Positions 36,532-46,194 are shown, numbered from the stretch's first letter. The stretch is DNA of 64,000 bases from Pedobacter aquatilis (GCF_030409415.1 NZ_JAUFPW010000035.1:62001-126000), one strand, 5' to 3'. Numbers and translations: made by a program. Notes: generated by a model not told the origin, from the letters alone.

Positions 36532-37425
36532 ATGAAAAATAATAAAACATTAAAAAATCCGATTGACCAATACCCGACACCACCTTTTCCAAAACAACCC
36601 CAAGCGGTACCTGGATTAGCTTCGAAAATGGATCCCATACCAGATCATGGCGAGAAAAGCTATGTTGGAAGTGGTCGACTGGCAGGCAGAAAGGCTCTAA
36701 TCACTGGAGGCGACTCTGGTATTGGCAGAGCAGCCGCCATTGCTTATGCACGTGAGGGAGCGGACGTAGTCATCAATTATCTGCCAGAAGAGCAATCCGA
36801 TGCAGATGAGGTTTTAGCATTAATAGAAGAAGCAGGTTGCAAAGGTTTTGGTATTGCTGGAGATATTACCTCAAAAGGTTTCTGTGAGCAGTTGGTTGCC
36901 CAGGCTTCAGAAAAAATGGGGGGAATAGATATACTAGTGAACAATGCCGGCCATCAACAGGCAGTAGCCTCGTTACTGGATATTAGCGACGAGCAGTTTG
37001 ATGCGACAATGAAGACCAATATTTATGCGCCATTCTGGATCACCAGGGCCGCATTGCCCCTCCTTCCGGAAGGTGCTGTTATTATTGCAACAAGTTCGGT
37101 TCAGGCTTATGACCCTTCCGAAAATCTTTTTGATTACGCCCAAACCAAGGCTGCAAATGTTGCCTTCGTGAAGTCGCTTGCCAAGCAATTGGGACCTAAA
37201 GGTATTCGGGTAAATGGTGTTGCTCCGGGACCAGTTTGGACACCGTTGCAAACTAGCGGCGGGCAGCCGCAGGAGGCTATAGTAGAATTTGGAAAGGCCA
37301 CGCCACTCGGACGACCAGGGCAGCCTGCTGAGCTGGCCTCTATATATGTACAACTTGCAGACCCAAATGCAAGTTATGCCAACGGACAAATCTATGGCGC
37401 TGCTGGTGGTAGCGGCCATCCATAA
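36532..37425 (+). CDS. SDR-family oxidoreductase (YghA-like, N-terminal extension)
   Basis: A 297-residue SDR with ATG 36532. An N-terminal tail of about 45 residues contains NPIDQYPTPPFPKQPQAVPG, found in the general-stress SDR group related to YghA/YdaD. The cofactor motif is TGGDSGIG (residues 58-65), with NNAG and an intact YAQTK active site. These enzymes use NAD(P) and act on aldehydes or sugars; the substrate is not defined by sequence. Own terminator follows at 37437. Confidence 0.88.
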   Translation: MKNNKTLKNPIDQYPTPPFPKQPQAVPGLASKMDPIPDHGEKSYVGSGRLAGRKALITGGDSGIGRAAAIAYAREGADVVINYLPEEQSDADEVLALIEEAGCKGFGIAGDITSKGFCEQLVAQASEKMGGIDILVNNAGHQQAVASLLDISDEQFDATMKTNIYAPFWITRAALPLLPEGAVIIATSSVQAYDPSENLFDYAQTKAANVAFVKSLAKQLGPKGIRVNGVAPGPVWTPLQTSGGQPQEAIVEFGKATPLGRPGQPAELASIYVQLADPNASYANGQIYGAAGGSGHP

Positions 37426-37436
37426 TAATATAAATG

Positions 37437-37473
37437 AAGGCCTTCAAATATCTGTTACAAATTTGAAGGCCTT
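37437..37473 (+). terminator. Terminator after the YghA-like SDR gene
   Basis: AAGGCCTTCAAAT (37437-37449) and ATTTGAAGGCCTT (37461-37473) form a perfect 13-bp stem followed by TATTTAT. Confidence 0.75.
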
Positions 37474-37580
37474 TATTTATAAAGGGATGTTAAATAAAAG
37501 GAGGAATCTCGTTTTAACGATTTACAGATTTTAAAACCATTTGCTTCTTAATGCGATTCAGCCAATTTACCCGATATGCA

Positions 37581-39392
37581 TTAGCTTGTTCGTCTACTGA
37601 TTTGTTTATTTAGCTCTACAGCTGCACTAATCAGTGCAAGATGGGTAAAGGCCTGAGGAAAATTACCTAAATGTTCGCCTTTTCTACCGAGTTCTTCACT
37701 AAACAAAAATAGGTGATTAGAATAGCCAATCATCTTCTCGAAATTTTCTATTGCCCGTTCGAGTTCTCCGCCTTTGGCAAGCGCTTCAATAAACCAGAAA
37801 GAACACATGTTAAAGGTACCTTCTTCGCCTTCGAGACCATCAATATTATTTATACCGTTTTTATAGCGATAAACCAGCACATCCAAAATAAGTTCTTCAT
37901 CAATAACATTCATGGTAGAGCGCCATCGGGGTTCGAGCGGACTAATAAAATGAGTTAAGGGCATAAGCAAAGCACTTGCATCTACATGTTTAGCCCCCTT
38001 ATATTGAACCCATGCACCAAGTTTATCATTCCAGAAATTATGATAGATGTCGTTGTAGATCTCGCTTCTCAGCGCACGCCATTCCTTTTCTGGATAGGGG
38101 AAGGAGCGATTTTCGGCAATTTTTATTGCTCTATCCATGGCTACCCAGCACATTAAACGGGTATGCAGAAATTCCTTCTTCTCACTACGGATTTCCCAAA
38201 TGCCGTGGTCTTTCAGCTTCCACTGTTTGACTACACATTCTATTTGTTTTTCAATCAATGTCCAGAATTCGTAAGTGATCGGTTTATGCGTTTTGTTGTA
38301 GATGTAAATGGTATCAATCAATTCACCATAAATATCAATTTGTAATTGTGATGCGGCTTCATTTCCAATTCTGACGGGCTGAGATTTTTTATAACCTTCA
38401 AATTGTCTGGCTTCAAACTCGCTAATGTCGGGATTTCCGTCGATACGGTATACCAATTGCAGGTCGATTTTTCTACACAGGTTGAAAATCCAGTCCATAA
38501 ATGCTGTGGCTTCATCCATGAATCCAAGTGTAAGAAAAGCGTACATGGTAAACGCTGCATCCCTAATCCAGGTAAAACGGTAATCCCAATTTCTATTGCC
38601 GCCTAATGTTTCCGGCAATCCAAAAGTTGCTGCGGCAACTACAGAGCCATATTCGGCAGAAGTGAGCAATTTCAAGGTAATGGCAGAACGGCGGATAATT
38701 TCATCGTATTTCCCACGGTAAGTGGTTTGGTTTATCCAGGTTCTCCAAAACTCGACAGTACATCTGTAGGCATTTTGTTGATATTGTTCAAGGGAAATTC
38801 CTTGCGCACCGTTATCCAGCATTTCCAATACCATGTATGCCGTTTCTGATTCATCGAGTGTAAATTCTGAATAACCTGTTCCTTTTTTAATATGCAAGGA
38901 TACATCTGCTTTTAAGGTTAAGTTTAATTTTTCTGACGTACAGATAAAGTTTAGTTCATCCTGGTTGCGCGAACTGGTGTGCTTACTTTTAGTGTAACCG
39001 AATGCTGGAGCACAAAACACCCGGAACGTAATTTTTCCTCTAACCGCCTTAATCTGCCGGATGATGGCGCTGGGAAAATTTTCTTTACTTGAAACAGGCA
39101 TATAATCTGAAAGTTCTGCGATGCCCTCGTCTGCAAAAAAACGTGTGAGCAGTACGGCTGTATCGGGAAGGTATAGTTGCTTACTTGTGCAATGCTTTAA
39201 ATCAGGCTCTACAGAAAAATATCCACCTTTTTCTGAATCGAGTAAGGCAGCAAAGATTGAGGGTGAATCAAATCTGGGTGCGCACATAAAGTCGATAGAG
39301 CCCTGTAATGATACGAGTGCAACAGTTTTAAGGTTGCCGATTACGCCATAGTTTTCAATGGGCTGAAATGTTCTCTTTTGATGATTTGGCAT
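37581..39392 (-). CDS. Glycoside hydrolase family 15 protein (glucoamylase/trehalase-like)
   Basis: A 603-residue cytoplasmic-looking enzyme (no signal peptide) from ATG 39392; an in-frame start 10 codons upstream is less likely. The N-terminal beta-sandwich (YGVIGNLKTVALVSLQGSIDFMCAPRFDS) is followed by the alpha/alpha barrel with NWDYRFTWIRDAAFT, a GH15 hallmark, and EGEEGTFNMCSFWFIEAL near the end. Relatives hydrolyse terminal alpha-glucosidic bonds, including trehalose in some bacterial branches. Stress genes around it would fit a trehalose role, but this is not shown. Confidence 0.88.
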   Translation of the reverse strand: MPNHQKRTFQPIENYGVIGNLKTVALVSLQGSIDFMCAPRFDSPSIFAALLDSEKGGYFSVEPDLKHCTSKQLYLPDTAVLLTRFFADEGIAELSDYMPVSSKENFPSAIIRQIKAVRGKITFRVFCAPAFGYTKSKHTSSRNQDELNFICTSEKLNLTLKADVSLHIKKGTGYSEFTLDESETAYMVLEMLDNGAQGISLEQYQQNAYRCTVEFWRTWINQTTYRGKYDEIIRRSAITLKLLTSAEYGSVVAAATFGLPETLGGNRNWDYRFTWIRDAAFTMYAFLTLGFMDEATAFMDWIFNLCRKIDLQLVYRIDGNPDISEFEARQFEGYKKSQPVRIGNEAASQLQIDIYGELIDTIYIYNKTHKPITYEFWTLIEKQIECVVKQWKLKDHGIWEIRSEKKEFLHTRLMCWVAMDRAIKIAENRSFPYPEKEWRALRSEIYNDIYHNFWNDKLGAWVQYKGAKHVDASALLMPLTHFISPLEPRWRSTMNVIDEELILDVLVYRYKNGINNIDGLEGEEGTFNMCSFWFIEALAKGGELERAIENFEKMIGYSNHLFLFSEELGRKGEHLGNFPQAFTHLALISAAVELNKQISRRTS

Positions 39393-39633
39393 ATTTTTAA
39401 GGAAGAATTTTAATGAAAGCAATTCAGGCTTGACTTTTGTTTTTTATTCCATACGTAAATCCTACAACCAAGCCATTTGCTTTTGAGGATTAAAAGGGTT
39501 TGAGATAATAAAAGTACTTGTAAAGTCATCATTAGCCTAAAATTAGGTTATGCCGCCCAGATTGACTATATTATTGCTTTCACTAGATTATCGCTCGATA
39601 ATTCATTTATTTATTCACTAATACTTATCAAAT

Positions 39634-40203
39634 TTGGCATTAAAAAAAGCAGGATTTTATAGGGGACCACGGTTGCCCTTCAAAAAGAAAGAAGCAGAAC
39701 ACAAAATTAACGAACACATTAGCGCTCCTGAAGTGCGTTTAACGGGAGAAAATGTTGAAACCGACATTTATCCATTGGAGGTGGCGCAGCAATTGGCGGC
39801 ATCACAAGGGCTCGACTTAGTTGAAATATCTCCAAAAGCCAATCCGCCGGTCTGCCGCATTATCGACTATAGTAAATTCCTTTACGAGCAAAAGAAAAAG
39901 CAGAAGGAAATAAAGAGTAAAGCCAAACAGACCATTATTAAAGATATACGCTTTGGCCCGAATACCGACGACCATGACTTTCAGTTCAAGCTTAAACATG
40001 CCATTTCCTTTTTGGAAAGCGGTGAAAAAGTAAGGGCATATGTGCATTTCAAAGGTCGTTCTATTGTATATAAAGACCAGGGCGAAATCCTGCTGTTGCG
40101 GTTTGCGCAAAGTCTGGAAGATTTGGGCAAGGTAGAACTTTTGCCAAAATTAGAAGGTAAGCGGATGTTTTTAACCCTTGCCCCACGGGCGGTTAGGAAA
40201 TAA
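39634..40203 (+). CDS. infC: Translation initiation factor IF-3 paralogue
   Basis: A 189-residue IF-3 with both domains: N-terminal (INEHISAPEVRLTGENVETDI, residues 26-90), the Lys-rich linker (EQKKKQKEIKSKAKQT), and C-terminal (DIRFGPNTDDHDFQFKLKHA, VHFKGRSIVYKDQG). IF-3 binds the 30S subunit and checks the initiator tRNA. The start is TTG at 39634, in keeping with the rare start codons through which IF-3 controls itself. rpmI and rplT, which normally follow infC, are absent; a terminator follows instead. This is therefore probably an additional gene copy. Confidence 0.9.
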   Translation: MALKKAGFYRGPRLPFKKKEAEHKINEHISAPEVRLTGENVETDIYPLEVAQQLAASQGLDLVEISPKANPPVCRIIDYSKFLYEQKKKQKEIKSKAKQTIIKDIRFGPNTDDHDFQFKLKHAISFLESGEKVRAYVHFKGRSIVYKDQGEILLLRFAQSLEDLGKVELLPKLEGKRMFLTLAPRAVRK

Positions 40204-40248
40204 CCTTAAGCATGCAGGGATAGTAAGTTTTTTATATAATAGCTTAAG

Positions 40249-40269
40249 AAGCTGGCCCAGTGCCGGCTT
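40249..40269 (+). terminator. Terminator of the infC paralogue
   Basis: AAGCTGGC (40249-40256) and GCCGGCTT (40262-40269) form an 8-bp stem with one T-G pair, followed by TTTG TTTTTT. Confidence 0.75.
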
Positions 40270-40371
40270 TTTGTTTTTTCCTGAATTTAATATGCATAAA
40301 CTTTAAGACTGTTTGGCTGCTCATTGCGAATTATTTGTAAACATTATATAAGCAATTCTGTACGGTTATGC

Positions 40372-40728
40372 TCAATTTTTAGTCAGCCGCCCAACTGTTT
40401 CCAGCAGATTAGTGAGGTCAAACGGCTTTTGAATAAAGGCATCAGCTGTGCAAGATTCTTCACAGTTTTGTAAGCTGGCATGTGCGCTCATCATCAATAC
40501 TGGTCTCTGAGTATTTGAAGCCTTTAATTCTTTGCAAACTTCAAAACCATTCCCATCCGGTAGCATTACATCCAGGATAAATAAATCAGGTTCTTCTCCG
40601 GGAATACGAGACATAAACTTCTCAATTGTTTCGAAACTCTTGACTTCGTAATCGTCTAACTCCAGAATTAACTGCAATACATCACTCACGCCCGGATCAT
40701 CTTCCAGCAAGAAAATTCTTTTATTCAT
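40372..40728 (-). CDS. Single-domain response regulator
   Basis: A 118-residue receiver domain from ATG 40728. The acidic pocket is LLEDD (residues 7-11), the phosphorylation site is Asp53 (LFILDVMLPDGNG), the Ser/Thr switch is in VLMMSAH and the conserved Lys in IQKPFD. There is no output domain, so it acts by protein contact, for instance in a phosphorelay. The histidine kinase 1.2 kb away on the other strand is a possible partner, judged from distance only. Confidence 0.88.
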   Translation of the reverse strand: MNKRIFLLEDDPGVSDVLQLILELDDYEVKSFETIEKFMSRIPGEEPDLFILDVMLPDGNGFEVCKELKASNTQRPVLMMSAHASLQNCEESCTADAFIQKPFDLTNLLETVGRLTKN

Positions 40729-41142
40729 AATCGTCAAATTGTGTGTAATTTCAATATACGGTAAAAACCAACAGTGAAAATTTGTTATTCGAATTAGGAG
40801 TGGTGAATGTTTTTTAAATGATAATGCGAATTAAATTGTGGTAAATGCTATCGGATTAAAATGGTAAGATACATGAGGATTACCTTAAACTTCTGGCGTT
40901 TTTATCTCCTGATAGATGAAGCAGCTGTAAATCAATATCTATTGAACTTATTTGCCGGCGTAGTTTGACAATATAGAGGAGTTGCATATTCAATTAAAAA
41001 CAGTTTGCAGAAAGATAGTTAGCCCTCATGTTTTAAAAATAAGGCAGGCTGTTTAGGCTGTTTATTTTTTAAGAATCGTAAATAATTATCAAGAATAAAA
41101 AATTTACATTTTTTATTTACATTTACCTAAAATCCCTTTATA
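40729..41142. other. Divergent intergenic region
   Basis: About 415 bases between the response regulator and the hydrolase gene; no gene seen. It should contain both promoters; no clear consensus was identified. Confidence 0.5.
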
Positions 41143-41934
41143 GTGCTTAATGTCCTCAAAAGAAATAATGTGAAAGTGAGTGGTGCAGGAGAACAGTTTA
41201 TGCTCTTTGCTCATGGATATGGTTGTGATCAGCACGTATGGGCCAGTATCTTACCTGCTTTTGAAAAGGATTATAGGTTGGTAACGTTTGATTATGTGGG
41301 GGCAGGTCAGTCAGATCTTACAGCTTACGATGAGCAGCGATACGCTGATTTAAATGGCTACGCACAGGATATTCTTGAAATTTGTGATGCCCTGTCTATT
41401 CAGAATGCGATTTACATAGGCCATTCTGTAAGTTCAATTATCGGTATTTTGGCTTCTAATCAGCGGCCAGGCTTGTTTAGCAAGATGGTATTGATAGGTC
41501 CATCAGCACGTTACCTTAATGATGAGGATTATGTAGGCGGATTTGAGCAGAAAGAACTTGATGATCTTTTTGAAATGATGGACGCGAATTACCTTGGCTG
41601 GTCTAGAATGATGGGGCCTGCAATTATGGCAAATGCAGATAGGCCTGAACTTGGCAATAACCTTACAGCGAGTTTTTGTGCTACTGATCCTGAAATCGCC
41701 AAACGTTTTGCCAGGGTTACTTTTCTTTCCGATAACAGGGGCGATTTGAAAAAGGTAGATATTCCAACATTAACCTTGCAGGCTAATGAAGATATTATCG
41801 CACCATTAGAAGTTGGAGACTACATTCATAAAAACCTTAAGCAGGACACCTTAGTCCAGATGAAGGCTATAGGGCATTGTGCACACTTAAGTGCTCCAGA
41901 AGAAACGATAGCCGCGATTAAAGAATTTATCTAA
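41143..41934 (+). CDS. RsbQ/KAI2-like alpha/beta hydrolase
   Basis: A 263-residue hydrolase beginning at GTG 41143. The catalytic triad is Ser95 (GHSVSS), Asp217 (ANEDIIAP) and His248 (HCAHLSAPEE), with the FAHGYGCDQ oxyanion loop. The GHSVSSIIG elbow and the overall length resemble Bacillus RsbQ and the plant KAI2/D14 receptors, which hydrolyse or bind small butenolide-like molecules and signal through a partner. In Bacillus the partner is the PAS-phosphatase RsbP; here a PAS histidine kinase starts one base after the stop codon. Ligand unknown. Confidence 0.85.
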   Translation: MLNVLKRNNVKVSGAGEQFMLFAHGYGCDQHVWASILPAFEKDYRLVTFDYVGAGQSDLTAYDEQRYADLNGYAQDILEICDALSIQNAIYIGHSVSSIIGILASNQRPGLFSKMVLIGPSARYLNDEDYVGGFEQKELDDLFEMMDANYLGWSRMMGPAIMANADRPELGNNLTASFCATDPEIAKRFARVTFLSDNRGDLKKVDIPTLTLQANEDIIAPLEVGDYIHKNLKQDTLVQMKAIGHCAHLSAPEETIAAIKEFI

Positions 41935-41935
41935 A

Positions 41936-43411
41936 ATGACTTTAGCAAAAAACCGCCCGGCATTTTTATTTGATGCGGAAACGCTATACGAGAATGCGCC
42001 TTGTGGTTACTGCTCCTTTTTAGCCAACGGACAGATTATCCGTATGAATCGCACCTTTGCGGTGTGGCTTGGCATAGCAGATGCGGAAGAAGCGGAAAGT
42101 AAACTTAACCTTAAGGATTTTTTAACGAAGGCTGGAAAGATATACTACGAGATTATATTTTCGCCGATGATACAGATGCAGGATTCGGCCAAGGAGCTAA
42201 GCTTTGAGATTTGCAGAAAGGATGGAAGCAAATTCCCTGTACTCATCAGCGCCAGCGTGATGCGAATAGAAAGTTATAGTGAACTGATTGTAAATGCCAT
42301 TGTTGTTGATGTTAGCGACAGGAAGAAATACGAGAAAGAATTATTGCAGGCAAAGCAGGTTGCCGAAACGGAAGCCAAAAAGGTCGCATTTCTATCAGAT
42401 TTTAGTCCGGAGCTGATTTGGTCTGCGGATGGTGATGGTATCATTAACCAGGTAAATAAACGCTTTACCGACTATTTTAACATTAAAAATGATGATTTAA
42501 GCGGAGCAGTGATTTTAGAACGTGTACATCCTGAAGATAAGTTGCTGGCAATAAAAGCCTGGCTTAAGGCTATTAAAGAAACTTCCAAACTTCATCTTCA
42601 AATTCGGATAGCCAACAAGCAAGGTATTTACCACTGGTTTGTGGTGCGGGCCGAAGCTTTTAAAGATCTCTCTGGCAAGGTAGATCGGTGGATTGGCTCC
42701 TGTAATGATATTGATACTCATATGCTTGTGATAGAAAAGCGGGATGAATTTTTGAATATTGCAGGGCATGAACTCAAAACACCAATGACCAGCCTTAAGG
42801 GTGCCTTGCAACTTATGGATAGAATGAAAACAGGCATAACCAATCCGGTTATCCTTAAACTGATAGGGCAATCCAACCAGAATGTAGAAAAAATTATTCG
42901 CCTTTTTAACGAGTTGTTAATTTCCGGAAAACAAGATGATGGAATTTTACAATTGCAAAAATCAAACTTTTGGGTGAATGAGCTTCTTGAAAACTGTTGT
43001 ATGCATATTCGTTTAGCTGAAACGCATGAGCTGATATACATTGGAGAAAAAGGAATTAAAGCCTATGCAGATAAATCCCGGATAGAGCAGGTGGTGGTTA
43101 ATTTCGTAAATAATGCCGTAAAGTATGCTCCCGAATCCAAATCGATTATACTCGATGTTCAAGAAGAAAGCAATGATATCCGTGTAATCGTATCAGATAA
43201 GGGGCCGGGTATCCCAAGCGAAAAGCAACAGTATCTTTTTGAAAGATATTACCGTGCTTCGGTAGATGCACATACTGCCGGACTTGGTCTGGGTTTATAC
43301 ATCTGCGCAGATATTGTTAAAAGACATGGTGGCAAGATTGGGGTAGATAGTATCCCTGGTTCAGGAAGTTCTTTCTGGTTTACTATACCAAAGGCTTTAC
43401 AACCCGAATAA
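41936..43411 (+). CDS. PAS-PAS sensor histidine kinase
   Basis: A 491-residue soluble kinase. Two PAS domains (about residues 10-130 and 145-265, the second with a PAC-like HWFVVRAEAFKD) precede the HisKA box with His278 (NIAGHELKTPMTSL). The ATPase domain has the N box (NFVNNAVKYAPE), G1 (SDKGPGIP) and G2 (GLGLGLYICADIVKRHGG). No membrane segment is present, so it senses a cytoplasmic signal. It is linked to the RsbQ-like hydrolase by a one-base gap. No response regulator is fused or directly adjacent; a single-domain one lies upstream on the opposite strand. Confidence 0.9.
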   Translation: MTLAKNRPAFLFDAETLYENAPCGYCSFLANGQIIRMNRTFAVWLGIADAEEAESKLNLKDFLTKAGKIYYEIIFSPMIQMQDSAKELSFEICRKDGSKFPVLISASVMRIESYSELIVNAIVVDVSDRKKYEKELLQAKQVAETEAKKVAFLSDFSPELIWSADGDGIINQVNKRFTDYFNIKNDDLSGAVILERVHPEDKLLAIKAWLKAIKETSKLHLQIRIANKQGIYHWFVVRAEAFKDLSGKVDRWIGSCNDIDTHMLVIEKRDEFLNIAGHELKTPMTSLKGALQLMDRMKTGITNPVILKLIGQSNQNVEKIIRLFNELLISGKQDDGILQLQKSNFWVNELLENCCMHIRLAETHELIYIGEKGIKAYADKSRIEQVVVNFVNNAVKYAPESKSIILDVQEESNDIRVIVSDKGPGIPSEKQQYLFERYYRASVDAHTAGLGLGLYICADIVKRHGGKIGVDSIPGSGSSFWFTIPKALQPE

Positions 43412-43538
43412 TTATATCAAAAATTTTTCATAAGATACAGCGATCTATTATACTCCTTACATTTCAATATTTTAACATTAAATATTTACAAACTGTTTGG
43501 AACTAACAAGCTTAGTTAAAGTTTTAGATGTTAGTATA

Positions 43539-43901
43539 TTAATGATTATTCTTTGATTTTATCACCCACGCGATTACGCAGGGCAGGATGCCAGGTAGTA
43601 TTGCATATAGTGGTAGAAAAACAAATAAGAGTCCGCTTGTTGATGATTTTGAAGCCATCTTGTTGATGTCGAAATACCATCCTAATTGAGTGAACAACGG
43701 AAATATAAGCAGGCATATGATAGCCAGCGCATAGCATATTCTAATACTCCAACTGTTTATATCCCTAAAAACAGTAACCTGGGAAATATAAAATAATACA
43801 ATCGGCAAGAGTTGATAAATTGAGAAATAATTAAACCCCAGAGTGAAGAAAACAACTACGGCGCAAAATAGGCAACAGAGGAATGCAATAGGTTTGCTCA
43901 T
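43539..43901 (-). CDS. Hypothetical four-helix membrane protein
   Basis: A 120-residue protein, almost wholly hydrophobic, with about four membrane segments (residues 5-22, 27-43, 52-72 and 90-113) and a basic C terminus (KSKNNH). ATG 43901. No family recognised. It is convergent with the histidine kinase gene and stands alone. Confidence 0.6.
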   Translation of the reverse strand: MSKPIAFLCCLFCAVVVFFTLGFNYFSIYQLLPIVLFYISQVTVFRDINSWSIRICYALAIICLLIFPLFTQLGWYFDINKMASKSSTSGLLFVFLPLYAILPGILPCVIAWVIKSKNNH

Positions 43902-43931
43902 TCTTTTTATACGTACAGGTTGTTAAAATAG

Positions 43932-43958
43932 AAAAGCTGTTGATTTCCAACAGCTTTT
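43932..43958. terminator. Symmetrical terminator-like hairpin
   Basis: AAAAGCTGTTG (43932-43942) pairs exactly with CAACAGCTTTT (43948-43958), with T-rich ends on either strand. It lies just upstream of the 120-aa membrane protein gene, so it does not end a gene that I can identify. Confidence 0.5.
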
Positions 43959-44526
43959 TTCTAACCAAATATATGTTAATAATAAATAGATGCACCTTAT
44001 CAACAGCTTGCCGTGGTATTTGTTTTAAGGAATTGAAAATTTCTTGTGGACAGCCATAATTTATCTGGGTTTCGGAATGTTGTTGACGGTAAATTAGGTC
44101 AGCAGAAAGAAATCCTTGTTAGATTGGCGAATAGAAAGGACTTTGAGGCAATTTATCCGAAAAACAAAAACTGATGCCTAAACATTTTCTATCTAAAGAA
44201 TTATATGGCCGGTTTAGGCTGATCAAAAGTTTTGGAAAACAATCTTGACCAAATACCTATAAGTCATAATACTGCTGAATCTTTCAGCACAATCATCTTT
44301 TTGTATATCTTTTTTAGGTTTGCATGTATACTTGCCACTGCTAGTCAATACCATAACTTATTGACCGATATCAATCAAAACCTAATGAGCCTACCTCTTC
44401 CTTGTAGGCAAGCAGGATAAATGTTGAGGGAACGCAGCGCGTAGTGTCATCCATAATATGTAAGCGCCAAAATACAAATTTTATTATTTAAGCTATAGAA
44501 CAGGTTTTAGGTTTAATATAGTAAAA
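43959..44526. other. Noncoding interval before the tRNA cluster
   Basis: About 570 bases. A 62-codon frame at 44232-44420 lacks coding character. Nothing else is seen. Confidence 0.5.
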
Positions 44527-44559
44527 AAAACCCTGCAAATGGTTGATTTGCAGGGTTTT
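44527..44559 (-). terminator. Terminator of the tRNA-fMet/tRNA-Glu transcript
   Basis: AAAACCCTGCAAAT (44527-44540) and ATTTGCAGGGTTTT (44546-44559) form a perfect 14-bp stem; on the minus strand it is followed by a run of eight T. It lies 25 bases beyond the tRNA-Glu 3' end. Confidence 0.85.
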
Positions 44560-44583
44560 GAAAGCATTTCGCCTTGATCTTTG

Positions 44584-44655
44584 TAGCCCGTAGGGGAATC
44601 GAACCCCTGTTTCCAGAATGAAAATCTGGCGTCCTCACCCCTAGACGAACGGGCC
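44584..44655 (-). tRNA. tRNA-Glu (anticodon TTC)
   Basis: Cloverleaf on the minus strand: acceptor GGCCCGT with ACGGGCT, discriminator A, anticodon stem CCAGA/TCTGG around the loop TTTTCAT (anticodon TTC), and T arm AGGGG-TTCGATT-CCCCT. No CCA encoded. Co-transcribed with the initiator tRNA 32 bases upstream. Confidence 0.93.
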
Positions 44656-44687
44656 ATTATACTAAGAGTGTCTTTCAACTCTTTTGG

Positions 44688-44760
<73 letters not shown>

Positions 44761-45018
44761 CTCTGTACCTCAATCTTTTTCCGCGTTTGAGGGAGTGCAA
44801 AAGTAGGAATTGTTTTTGAAAATACAAGACCAATCAATAAAATTTTAGTGATTTTTTTGCTGCTTTGTCCGTTTTTATTCTCAATTCCCTGTGATTAAGT
44901 ATCTTAGGTATTTGCTCTTTTTTTAAAAAAAAAATTAACTAAACGGTCAGTAGCTAAAAAAAGCATGAGTATAATTAGCATAAAAACTATCATGATTAAA
45001 AAGCTTTAGATCTATTCC

Positions 45019-46194
45019 TTAAAGATTATAGGTGTCGTTTAACTTATTCATGGAAGTAATCAAGTCTGCCCTTAAGCTTTTTGCATAGATTTCGGTTCTT
45101 AAAATACTGCTGTGCCCAAGTAATTCTTTGATATGGTTTAAGGAAGCACCATTTTCAATCAGATTGGAGGCAAATGAATGTCTTGCACAGTGAAAGCTGA
45201 TGTTTTTGTGGATACCGGCTGCCTGCATCAATACTTTTAGCTGCCGGTTAACTACAGGCGCTGACATTTTGGGCAACAGGGGAGCTTCAAGAGTATTTTC
45301 GGATTGGGTATGGTATTTTTGAATTATCGACTTGGCATTTAAGCTTAATGGGATGGTTAAACTTTGCTGCGTTTTGATAATTTTAATTTCTATCCTGTCC
45401 GGTGATTTTTTGATATGCTCGGCTTTTAGATTCATCACATCTGAAAACCTTAATCCTGAAAAACAGCTAAATAAAAATAAATCCCTCACACGGTTCAAAA
45501 AACCATTTTTTGCAGGGATGGAAAGATTCATGACTTTTTTTACTTCCGCTATAGAAAGGAAATTACGCTTACTGTCAGATGTAATGATTTTGAAATTTCT
45601 ATATGGGTTTTCCAGCATATATCCTTTTAAAACGGCTTGGGTAAGGATGGATTTGAAAGTCTTATGTTTGGTAAATGCACCATTTGCACTGTTTTGCCTG
45701 ACTTTCCTCAGGTAGATATCAAACTTCTGGATAAACTCATAATTTAAGTTTTTAAAATCCAGATCGGGCTTAAATATTTGCAGGATATTCAAAGTCGACC
45801 GGTAACTTTTCAGGGTATTTTCAGCCTTTGCAAACTGCCATAAATCCAGCTGCTGCTTAAAAAAATCAAAAAAACAGATCTGATTAACATCTCTACTAAA
45901 AAAATCCTTTGCCATCATCAGATTTACATCTTTTCCCATGGAGGCCTGGCAACCCATGTAAGCCTCAAATGCGTCTGCAGTTTTATTTAAGAATTTTGAG
46001 AGCGTCTTTAATTTCTTCTTCCTGCGCTTTGGGTAACAGCGTCTACGGTTCCAGTGTTTATATTGTATAAATTTTCCTGAAGCTATGCTTGCTGTATTAT
46101 TGCCAACATTTATGAGAAATTTTATGGGATAAGAACCATCTGCTCTCGGATTTTCTAAATCAAGTATATTTTGAAGGGAGATAATGGTTTTCAT
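45019..46194 (-). CDS. Tyrosine recombinase (Bacteroidota mobile-element integrase type)
   Basis: A 391-residue integrase. N-terminal arm-binding-like domain (residues 1-90), core-binding domain (110-210, FFKQQLDLWQFAKAENTLKS), and a complete catalytic domain: Arg in SCFSGLRFSDV, Lys in the beta-hairpin (IKTQQSL), HCARHSFA (HxxR), LGHSS and nucleophile Tyr in RTEIYAKS. This resembles integrases of conjugative transposons and of smaller elements in Bacteroidota. It is located next to initiator tRNA-Met, but no attachment repeats or transfer genes were found beside it. Confidence 0.9.
   Translation of the reverse strand: MKTIISLQNILDLENPRADGSYPIKFLINVGNNTASIASGKFIQYKHWNRRRCYPKRRKKKLKTLSKFLNKTADAFEAYMGCQASMGKDVNLMMAKDFFSRDVNQICFFDFFKQQLDLWQFAKAENTLKSYRSTLNILQIFKPDLDFKNLNYEFIQKFDIYLRKVRQNSANGAFTKHKTFKSILTQAVLKGYMLENPYRNFKIITSDSKRNFLSIAEVKKVMNLSIPAKNGFLNRVRDLFLFSCFSGLRFSDVMNLKAEHIKKSPDRIEIKIIKTQQSLTIPLSLNAKSIIQKYHTQSENTLEAPLLPKMSAPVVNRQLKVLMQAAGIHKNISFHCARHSFASNLIENGASLNHIKELLGHSSILRTEIYAKSLRADLITSMNKLNDTYNL

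Noticed and set aside
44232..44420. 62-codon frame upstream of the tRNA cluster
   Set aside because: No ribosome binding site, no family, chance-like composition.
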